Source of the DNA: Dunaliella salina
Lineage: Eukaryota > Chlorophyta > Chlorophyceae > Chlamydomonadales > Dunaliellaceae
Direction: 5' to 3'
Length of the DNA: 12,973 bases
Assembly (NCBI GenBank): GCA_002284615.2
Contig: MU070666.1
Location: forward strand, 1 to 12,973
Each line of letters begins with the position of its first letter. The stretch's first letter is position 1. Positions 7,659 through 12,973 of this stretch are shown here, in pieces. The translations under genes and the position numbers were made by a program. A model generated the notes under the pieces. That model did no database searches, was not told the DNA's origin, and saw nothing but the letters and a program-made list of their open reading frames with translations.

Positions 7659-7831
7659 CAGGCTACCAAAATCATATCATGCTCAGCATGAAAACTGAAT
7701 GCCATAATGTTGACAGCAGGATGATCACTAAAGCACTTAGCAAAAGCCCCTAAGAAGCAGGCTTAGTGAACACAGACATAGGAGGTGATGATTGACTTCC
7801 GCAACACAACCTCCAAATCCCTGCACTTGTG
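7659..7831 (+). pseudogene. Dualen/RandI-like fragment E (right half of the interrupted copy)
   Basis: CCAAAATCATATCATGCTCA onward aligns closely with 11174-11335 of copy C. The aligned part includes the codons for RHNIAGRMITKALSK, the TDIG segment and HNLQLP. It has several in-frame stops and is not translatable. It begins at CAGGCTACCAA (7659-7669), the target duplication of copy B, and continues where fragment D stops. Similarity to copy C is higher than either has to copy B. Similarity fades after about 7831. Confidence 0.82.
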
Positions 7832-7855
7832 TTAACAGGACTACACCACTGTGCA

Positions 7856-7897
7856 CAGCAAATTCGAATTTGCTGATCTTGGAATTCCAAGATCAGC
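7856..7897. repeat. Two overlapping perfect palindromes (20 bp and 26 bp)
   Basis: 7856-7875 is a perfect 20-bp palindrome centred on TTCGAA. 7872-7897 is a perfect 26-bp palindrome centred on GGAATTCC. They share GCTG at 7872-7875, giving a 42-bp CAGC...GCTG...CAGC structure able to form two adjacent cruciform arms. It lies exactly between the end of fragment E and the start of fragment H. Confidence 0.95.
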
Positions 7898-8352
7898 TAT
7901 GCTTTCTGGCAGTATGAAAGCTGCAACCTCAAAGATCAGACTAATGTCATCAAATGTCGATCAGACACCCTCTGCAATGGCAAGCATGCCAGGTGCTTCA
8001 GTGGCCACTCTGTGCCTGCTCTTTGCCCTCTATGTGGTACACCTGATCACACCTCCCATACCCTACACAGATGCCTCACCCACAGGTAAACAAAATGATC
8101 ATAAATCAACACCGTAAAGCTCTCAGCATTTGTGGTGAAGCAAACAGCAAAGGAGACTTTGGACCTAGGGAGAGTTCCTCTGCCTGTGTAGTTTTTCTTT
8201 TTTTGTCTTTTCTTTGGACCTTACATTGTCACTATGGATGCATGCATCACAGAAAGGCTATGCCCTCTGGAGATGGAATGGCCACCAAGTACACAACTCA
8301 GTCGCCCTGATGGCATTATAGTCCTACTCATTGATGGTAGGGACTCCATCCA
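7898..8352 (+). pseudogene. RLE-LINE fragment H (CCHC to RPD motif)
   Basis: Plus-strand reading: WQYESCNLKDQTNVIKC from about 7907, then DTLCNGKHARCF, then a complete knuckle CPLCGTPDHTSHTLHRC (8024-8074, C-x2-C-x7-H-x4-C). The frame breaks after this. QHRKALSICGEANSKGDFG near 8110-8165 corresponds to the R-H box region. After a T-rich interruption, TMDACITERL and LSRPDGIIVLL (RPD codons 8303-8311) give the first half of the RLE signature. It resembles copy B more than copy C (TMDAC versus GMDGC, KGDFG versus KGRYG). It stops at 8352, where the TIR element starts. The remaining RLE half is fragment G at 9886. Confidence 0.75.
8344..8352 (+). repeat. Putative 9-bp target duplication of the TIR element, left
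   Basis: CTCCATCCA here versus CGCCACCCA at 9886-9894, 7 of 9 bases identical. The length fits Mutator-like elements. Confidence 0.5.
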
Positions 8353-8376
8353 CGTCGGAAAGTCTTGTTTCTCTGA
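8353..8376 (+). repeat. Left terminal inverted repeat
   Basis: Starts CGTCGGAAAGTCTTG and ends TTTCTCTGA. It is complementary to 9861-9885. Confidence 0.85.
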
Positions 8377-8409
8377 ATCTGCTCTGCTTCAGAAGGATGA
8401 CCTCTGATA

Positions 8410-8545
8410 AGCTCTGATTTAGCCACACAAGAGGTGTCCAATCCATGCAAATACTCAGACCCCAATCAGTCCCTTTTCCCTCTCATCCAGATCTTTTAAT
8501 TCCTAGCCTGACATCACTGATTCAAACCCTCTTCAGACCCCCCTG
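8410..8545. repeat. Degenerate extra unit of the 155-bp repeat
   Basis: GAGGTGTCC, CTCAGACCCCAATCAG and AACCCTCTTCAGACC occur in the same order and spacing as in the array unit starting at 9321. This outlying unit is separated from the main array by non-repeat sequence. Confidence 0.6.
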
Positions 8546-8556
8546 ATTGAGTGTGT

Positions 8557-8632
8557 GAGAAAAGTACCAGGTGAAATTCGAACCATGAACCTCAAGCATC
8601 TCAATGCAGCATTACCACTCTACCACGATCAC
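8557..8632 (-). ncRNA. tRNA-like pol III promoter pair, possible SINE head (degenerate)
   Basis: On the minus strand TGGTAGAGTGG (8615-8625) fits the A box TRGYNNARNNG completely. GTTCGAATT (8575-8583) fits the B box GWTCRANNC at 8 of 9 positions, and the boxes are 31 nt apart, as in tRNA genes. Seven bases precede the A box, as an acceptor strand would. However, the 3' side does not pair with them, the T stem does not close, and no normal anticodon arm forms, so this is not a working tRNA. A TTTT terminator follows (minus strand, about 8558-8565). A tRNA-derived SINE fragment is the likeliest reading. Confidence 0.4.
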
Positions 8633-8814
8633 AATTTTAAACACATATACATTCATCTTGTGCATAATGAGCTCATTCATTGGCTGTGCATGCGCAGGAC
8701 AAGCCGCACTGTCTGCAAAAGGCCTTGCAACATGTTTCCCCACCATCAACAGTGGCAGGTGCAAAAACAGTCCACCTTTTGCATCACAAACTTAGCACCC
8801 TCTGAATCAGAGCC

Positions 8815-8990
8815 ACTTCAGAAGGTAGTTCTGAAACAGATGGGTGTTCTTCATCCGAACTTTTTATGGGAATCTACATGAATTGGAATGATTCTGAGGA
8901 AGTGGACTCTGGTTCACAGGCAATTCAGACATTGTGTGAGAAGGCAGTTGGGGCAAAGTTTGAATCAGACAAACGTTACTCTGATTCAGA
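8815..8990 (+). repeat. Long direct repeat flanking the array, left copy
   Basis: CTTCAGAAGG, CAGATGGG, ATTCAGACATTGTGTGA, AGGCAG and GGGGC-AAGTT occur in order. The same series is found at 9568-9700, offset by about 735-755 bp. Together the copies bracket the 155-bp array. Confidence 0.75.
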
Positions 8991-9010
8991 ACTCTTCAGA
9001 GCCATTTTCG

Positions 9011-9474
9011 TCTGATTCCATCCAAGGCAGGTGTCTATTTCAGACTAATACTCAGACCCTGCTCAGACCCCTATTGCTCTAATTCAGACCTTTTGATCCC
9101 TGGCCATCCCAGACTGCTTGGTCATTGAATGTATCTGATTCAGACCCTGTTCAGAGCCCTTTTCGTCTGATTCCATCCAAGGCAGGTGTCTGATTCAGAC
9201 AAATACTCAGACCCTGTTCAGACCCCTTTTGCTCTGATTCAGACCTCTTGATCCCTGACCATCCCGGACTGCTGGGTCACTGAATGTATCTGATTCAGAC
9301 CCTGTTCAGAGCCCTTTTGGTCTGATTTCCACCAAGACAGGTGTCTGATTCAGACTACTAGCCAGACCCCAATCAGACCCTTTTTCCTCTGATTCAGACC
9401 CTCTATCCTTAGCCATCTTTGACTGTTCAGTCGCACAATGTCTCTGATTCAGACCCTCTTCAAAGCCTTTCTGG
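9011..9474 (+). repeat. Tandem array, three units of about 155 bp
   Basis: Units start at 9011, 9166 and 9321, each with TCTGATT(C)CC/CA...AGGTGTCT, and the next boundary falls at 9475. The first two units are the most alike. Each unit holds several copies of CTGATTCAGACC, whose core CTGATTCAG is self-complementary except at the centre. The period is not a multiple of three, and the frames contain no conserved peptide, so the array is not coding. Confidence 0.9.
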
Positions 9475-9567
9475 TCTGCTCAGCTCTCATCCAGGCCCCC
9501 TCCAGTGCTTTTTCCTCCTTTTTTCTTGTAAGAAAGGTATCCAGTTCAGACTTACTCTGATTCAGGG

Positions 9568-9730
9568 CGCCTTCAGAGGGTCCATCACAAGGCAGATGGG
9601 AACTTTGATGAATTTGTCTGATTCTGAGAAGTTGAACACTGATTCAGAGACAGTTCAGACATTGTGTGAATAGGCAGATGGGGCCAAGTTAACGTTAGTC
9701 TGAATCAGACCAGCTTGATTCTGAATCAGA
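9568..9730 (+). repeat. Long direct repeat flanking the array, right copy
   Basis: Matches 8815-8990 (see the left copy), including the shared ATTCAGACATTGTGTGA-type core near 9656. The right copy lacks a segment of about 25 bp present on the left. Confidence 0.72.
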
Positions 9731-9860
9731 CCGTCATCAGAGGCTCTTCGTGATGCTATATAGCGGCAGCCTCTGAACCAGACCACCTTCTCTCTGATTC
9801 AGAGGCCAATCGGAGTCACCCTCTGATACCGACCCTTTTCAGACCAAATCAGACCTGAAA

Positions 9861-9885
9861 TCAGAGAAACCAAAACTTTCCGACG
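9861..9885 (-). repeat. Right terminal inverted repeat
   Basis: Reads TCAGAGAAACC and ends CTTTCCGACG. It is the reverse complement of 8353-8376. Confidence 0.85.
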
Positions 9886-10005
9886 CGCCACCCACAAAAT
9901 ATCAATCCCAGAGAGAGAGAGAGATCCACCTCCTTGAACTGAAGTTCCGCTCTTCTCACTGCATAGAATCAATGCAAACACACTTTTGAGGAGTTATGCG
10001 GAAAA
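9886..10005 (+). pseudogene. RLE-LINE fragment G (E-x-K half of the nuclease)
   Basis: 9886-9894 is the right half of the putative 9-bp target duplication. After it, and after a (GA)n tract at 9911-9923, the plus strand reads REIHLLELKFRSSHCIESM. This contains the LELK nuclease motif (Glu codon 9936-9938, Lys codon 9942-9944), comparable with IHLVELKF of copy B and HLIEIKF of copy C. A stop follows at THF. It continues fragment H: joining 8352 to 9895 restores the spacing between RPD and E-x-K seen in copy B, apart from a frame shift in the GA tract. It ends where copy C begins, at about 10005. Confidence 0.72.
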
Positions 10006-10007
10006 AA

Positions 10008-11864
10008 TCTTAGGGGCAGACAACGCAGTAAGAGAGTCACGAATCCATCTTAATAACCATGACAAAGACTGGCTACAGGGCCTGAAAGGAGATTTGAAAT
10101 AAGCTACAGAGTGGAAGCTTAAGAGTGTCAGCAGCCACCCTGTCCTAAATCCCATGCATGCCCACATGCCAGGTTTCAATAAACTGGAACGCCTCCCATC
10201 TGACAAACAACACGTCTCCAAGCAGCCTCGTTGTTCACACATGAGTATCTAAGGTACAGACTTGGTGCCCAGCCAATCCAGTATTCTCCTAACTCTTAAA
10301 GTTGCTGACTGGAGGATATGGGCATACACAGATGGCAGCTGCCTTGTCCATAAAGGTAAGCAAGAAATTGGAGCAGGCGTCTACTGCCCGTCCACTGACA
10401 GCAAGAATTTTGTAGAACCCAACGGTGCCGGGATTACTAAAACCATCACAAGAGCTGAATTAGCAGCAATTGCTGCTGCTATCATCACCAAATATGCAGA
10501 TATTGCATCAGACAGCCTCACCTCTTTCAATCAAATACGCAAACAGCTTCTCTATCTTGAAAGGCATCTGAGGCATATCCAAGGAGACGTCCTTAAGATG
10601 ATTTCAAAAGCTCATTAGAGACTTCCATACAAAAATTTGAATTTACAAAGTGAAGTCCCATGCTGGCATCGCTGGAAATGAATGTGCAGATGCCATTGCA
10701 AAACATCAGGCAAAGCAAGCCCAGAACTGTGTGGCAGACACCGAGATCCCTGGTGCAGGTCCTGGTGGAAATCCATTTACAAATATTTGCTGATTAGCCA
10801 AGGAAGAAAGAGTACATGCTGCAGGCATATCTACGGGTCCACCACCCACCCACAAGCTCACCTATTTCCCCAATCTTCAAGATGCTCTCAAACCCCACAT
10901 GTATTCTAAACACAAGCTTGGATATGCCAATCCCAAAACAGGTTACTACTCTTACTATCAAAACCTATTACTGCAAGTAGATAAAAAAATCAGCAATGCC
11001 TTCAGAAATATGCCCAACATCTCTGTACCCATGAAGCGTACCGTCCTGCAGTACCGCACAGGCACCCTCTACAACCAAAAACATGCAGTACGTTTCAAAA
11101 AGCCAACTGATCCATCTTGCCCCCTCCCAGGCTGCCATCATTTGGACAGCGCACTACACATGCTCTCAGGCTGCCAAAATCATATCATCTCCAACATGAG
11201 ACTGAACGCCATAACATTGCAGGCAGAATGATTACAAAAGCCCTCAGCAAATACCCTGTAGGGGCAGACCTGGTCTACACAGACATAGGGAGCGATTTTA
11301 AGCTTGCTCAACACAACCTCCAGCTCCCTACACATGCCTCAAACAGAACTTTACCTGCTCACTTCTTCCCTCGTAACCTTCCAGAGAGGAAAAGACTCAA
11401 CTCCAGTCGACCAGATGCTGTTTTGATCACCCCTTTTAATGCCAATCATACTTCAAACGGTGTTTCTCCTACCTATCCCCATCACGCTTTGCGAAGCTCC
11501 TCATGGAGGACCATCAGAACTAGCCGCACGAGGCAACCCCATGAACTTCGCGCAAATGAACGCCATGTGCACCTAATAGAAATCAAGTTCTGTGAAGACA
11601 CAAGGCCAGAGCATCAGTTGATCAACTGCGTTCATGAATGCAGCAAAGCAACAGCATGCAGACCTTTGTAAATTTATTAACGCTAAAGCTGTTACAATTC
11701 ACCCTATTCTCCTGGGTGTAGGTGGATCTATTTACACTGAGCATACCCTGAAGCAATTCAAACATCTAGGTCTGGATCACCAGCGTGCCACGAAGCTTGC
11801 TCAACAACTTCATGCCCATTCTGTTCAATATGCCCACAAACTAGTCACCATCCGCCATCCGCAT
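10008..11864 (+). mobile_element. Dualen/RandI-like RLE retrotransposon, copy C, longest copy here
   Basis: A plus-strand element portion with, in order: the end of the PCIF1-like region (SRIHLNNHDKDWLQGL near 10038-10085), a linker (HMPGFNKLERLPS near 10166), RNase H, a linker, CCHC and RLE. Neither end looks like a normal LINE terminus. The left end begins inside a domain, and the right end stops at HKLVTIRHP without the NPPDPH tail, 3' UTR or T-rich tail. The right side abuts the opposite-strand segment F. No target duplication was found. A rearrangement such as an inversion is therefore more likely than simple insertion. The RT domain is not visible in this copy. Confidence 0.78.
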
Positions 11865-11867
11865 TAA
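10262..11867 (+). pseudogene. Copy C RNase H - CCHC - RLE coding remnant
   Basis: RNase H removes the RNA strand after first-strand synthesis; the RLE nicks the target. RNase H: WAYTDGSC (catalytic Asp, residue 24 of the first open stretch), TRAELAAIAAA (Glu66), ASDSL (Asp84), then in another frame KSHAGIAGNECADAIAK (His and last Asp, 10653-10703). All four acidic residues and the His are present. The linker has TGPPPTHKLT and NLQDALKPHMYSKHKLG. The knuckle is CPLPGCHHLDSALHMLSGC (about 11118-11174, C-x4-C-x7-H-x4-C). The RLE has ERHNIAGRMI (11200), SSRPDAVLIT (11403) and HVHLIEIKFCEDTRPEHQL (11565), then an HxLxxVGGSIYTEHTL-type C-terminal segment. Breaks: frame change near 10620-10645, TGA at about 10791, and frame changes near 11200 and 11636. 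TAA at 11865-11867 lies at the junction and is not the family stop. Confidence 0.85.
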
Positions 11868-12800
11868 GATGGATTCGAGCTGCAGTGTTCCAAACAGCAA
11901 AGATGCGAAGGTCCAAGGTATGCTTAGGTAAAGGTGCCTCTTGGTTAGGGCAGGATTGAGGGGCGCTGTAACTAAGTTTCGCAAAGTATGGTTCCACGTT
12001 CGTAACAGAGGTGGGGGTAGGCATTGAAAAAAAAAAAGTTTGGAGTAGGGGTTGGATATCATGTTCTTATTCCAAGCCGGAAGGAACATGAATGTAGCAG
12101 TGGCCTCTGTGTTGAGAATGGCAGAGTAAATGGCATGTTGCAAAGCTTGGGTCATGATTCCCTCGTCATAAATGGGATGGCAGACTGAGAAGCCTGAGAA
12201 TATGGATGAGAAGGCATTATGCATGGCACCAAAAAGAGTGTCTCGGGAGTCTGCACTCCAATAATTCTGGTATTGTGGGTTGTGGTCTAGTGGGGAGGCC
12301 CCTTTTTTTTTGGCTACTAAAGCCCATTTTTGAAGGGCGCGATGAATGTGAGGTGGAAGGGCTCGTGAAAAAGAGTCTTTGATCTTCTTGCTAGAGTACC
12401 TTCTTTCAAGCATGGATTTGCGGGAAAGGAGTCCTTGCAGCTCAGTAGCAAAGTTGCCTGGAGGTGGTGTTATTTTCTCGTGCATGCCAGCAAGCTTGGC
12501 CCCGTAAAAAGCCCTGTAAACGATTTGGAAGTGGTTTGGCAATATCATACCGACACATTTGCCTTGCGTATTGTATATGCAAGCCATGTGCGCCGTGTAT
12601 ATTTCTGGGAGAATGAGGGGGGATGAAGTAGGAGGGGAATGGCTGTGGGACCCTGTGTCTGATGGTGCTGGATGAGGGGGTTGCTGGTCCGTGTACTTCA
12701 CGAGGTCAACCTCGCGCAGCCAATATTCGCATGAGCCTGTAGGTTTTATGTCTGGTTGTGGATTAGTGGGGTTTGTATCAAGTGTGATTTTGTTGCGCAA
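11841..12800 (-). pseudogene. 5' portion F of a Dualen/RandI-like element; possible degenerate PCIF1-like methyltransferase domain
   Basis: Minus strand, open for 319 codons from a TTG with an in-frame stop just upstream, so the true start is missing. A Pro/Ser-rich stretch (residues 40-66) is followed by a conserved-looking domain. It contains AGMHEKITPPPGNFATEL (104-121), ALPPHIHRALQKWAL (147-161), and YWSADSRDTLFGAMHNAFSS (180-199). FSGFSVCHPIYDEGIMTQAL (201-220) and ATATFMFLPAW (233-243) follow. The order YxS..D..FG...F, small-residue turn, xxPxY and hydrophobic-LPxW recalls the PCIF1 (cap-adenosine) methyltransferase fold, but the catalytic NPPF would be CHPIY here. After residue 255 an A11 run (12027-12037) breaks the frame. 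The downstream sense frame is LDLRIFAVWNTAARIHLN, ending near 11865, so the last 60 or so residues of the open stretch are out of frame. Copy C carries the same RIHLN segment directly before RNase H, which ties F to this family. Confidence 0.62.
11862..11868. other. Tail-to-tail junction of copies C (+) and F (-)
   Basis: To the left, plus-strand copy C is recognisable up to TIRHP. To the right, minus-strand F is recognisable down to AARIHLN. Neither is a natural element end. Both segments include the cgaatccatcttaat stretch (C at about 10039-10053, F at about 11868-11882 complement). Confidence 0.65.
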
Positions 12801-12973
12801 TTCTGTGTCATACTATAGTATTTCTGCTGCCATACATTGGTTTCATAAGGTTTTGCAAAGCCCTCACTCACGTAAACGGCCTGACTCGAGAAGCGACTCT
12901 AAGCTGTTTTGAGTACTCGAAGACCAGCATCTCCGCTTCGAGTCAACGTACTCGAGTACTCAATGTCCTGTTG
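12801..12973. other. Short non-coding end with palindromic GTACTCGAGTAC
   Basis: No coding similarity is seen upstream of F. 12948-12959 is a perfect 12-bp palindrome, GTACTCGAGTAC. ACTCGAAG (12915-12922) pairs with CTTCGAGT (12936-12943) across a 13-nt loop. Function unknown. Confidence 0.6.

Larger units (their letters stand above)
8353..9885. mobile_element. 1.53-kb TIR element with satellite-like interior (non-autonomous DNA transposon)
   Basis: Terminal inverted repeats: 8353-8376 begins CGTCGGAAAG and ends TTTCTCTGA. 9861-9885 is its reverse complement with one substitution and one single-base gap. A 9-bp, 7/9 matching duplication flanks it. The interior has no transposase or other open frame with a recognisable domain. 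It consists largely of TCTGATTCAGACC-type repeats in units of about 155 bp plus a pol III-like box pair. The flanking fragments H and G read as consecutive parts of one RLE domain, so the element was inserted into that copy. Short TIRs and a 9-bp duplication suggest a Mutator-type superfamily, but this is inference. Merlin-type or another class cannot be excluded. Confidence 0.78.

Noticed and set aside
8557..8632. A functional tRNA gene
   Set aside because: The acceptor and T stems do not pair and no seven-base anticodon loop forms.
8555..8881. 108-codon open stretch on the plus strand within the TIR element
   Set aside because: It spans non-repeat and repeat sequence, has no recognisable domain, and runs antisense to the pol III-like boxes. 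It looks like chance openness.
9011..9474. CRISPR array
   Set aside because: There are no short identical repeats with unique spacers. Whole units of 155 bp are repeated and the context is eukaryotic.
9419..9673. Repetitive Ser/Asp/Leu-rich open stretch in the array
   Set aside because: The repeat period of about 155 is not divisible by three and the frame is not kept between units.
11841..12031. Last 60 or so residues of the long minus-strand open stretch as real protein
   Set aside because: They follow an A11 run and do not match the family. A neighbouring frame gives AVWNTAARIHLN, which matches copy C.
10008..12800. Twin-priming 5' inversion
   Set aside because: Twin priming joins the 5' truncation point to the start of the 3' part and leaves the natural 3' tail outermost. 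Here the 3' part of C faces inward against F.

Overview
The window looks like repeat-dense eukaryotic nuclear DNA, most likely from a green alga. I see no intact protein-coding gene, rRNA or functional tRNA and nothing bacterial. The alga guess rests on the dominant repeat. This is a non-LTR retrotransposon whose polypeptide carries RNase H, then a CCHC zinc knuckle, then a restriction-like endonuclease (RLE). From memory, that combination is the hallmark of the Dualen/RandI clade first described in Chlamydomonas. A doubled TGTAA polyadenylation-like signal also fits. The window is not especially GC-rich, so it is not obviously Chlamydomonas itself.

Layout. 1-41 is a CA microsatellite. 365-904 holds three plausible 3'-terminal exons of an unrecognised host gene (+), with a possible poly(A) signal near 1056. 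905-3111 is mostly featureless, with a doubtful Copia-like scrap (-, about 1366-1464) and a decayed LINE C-terminus (-, about 2410-2620). 3122-5951 is a 5'-truncated Dualen-like copy A (-). It is split by a second, different LINE (3313-4876, -) that has an exact 10-bp target duplication and a (TTAGG)n-type tail. 6010-7831 is an old plus-strand Dualen-like copy (D+E), split by copy B (6292-7658, -) with an 11-bp near-exact target duplication. 7856-7897 contains two overlapping perfect palindromes. 7898-9990 is another RLE fragment (H+G, +), split by a 1.53-kb terminal-inverted-repeat element (8353-9885) whose interior is an array of about 155 bp rich in CTGATTCAG. About 10008-11864 is the longest Dualen-like copy, C (+), covering RNase H to RLE. 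It abuts tail to tail a minus-strand 5' portion, F (about 11865-12800), with a domain that may be a degenerate PCIF1-like methyltransferase.

How it fits together. Read as a stratigraphy, old Dualen-like copies (D/E, H/G) were hit by a younger Dualen-like copy (B) and by a TIR element, and copy A was later hit by an unrelated LINE. In three cases the sequences on either side of the insertion read on from each other as one domain, which supports the boundaries independently. All retroelement frames carry frameshifts or stops, so no copy here can supply its own proteins. The window is informative mainly for transposon biology: RLE-LINE architecture, 3'-end signals, tail types and nested insertion. 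All family names rest on motif recognition, without any database search.
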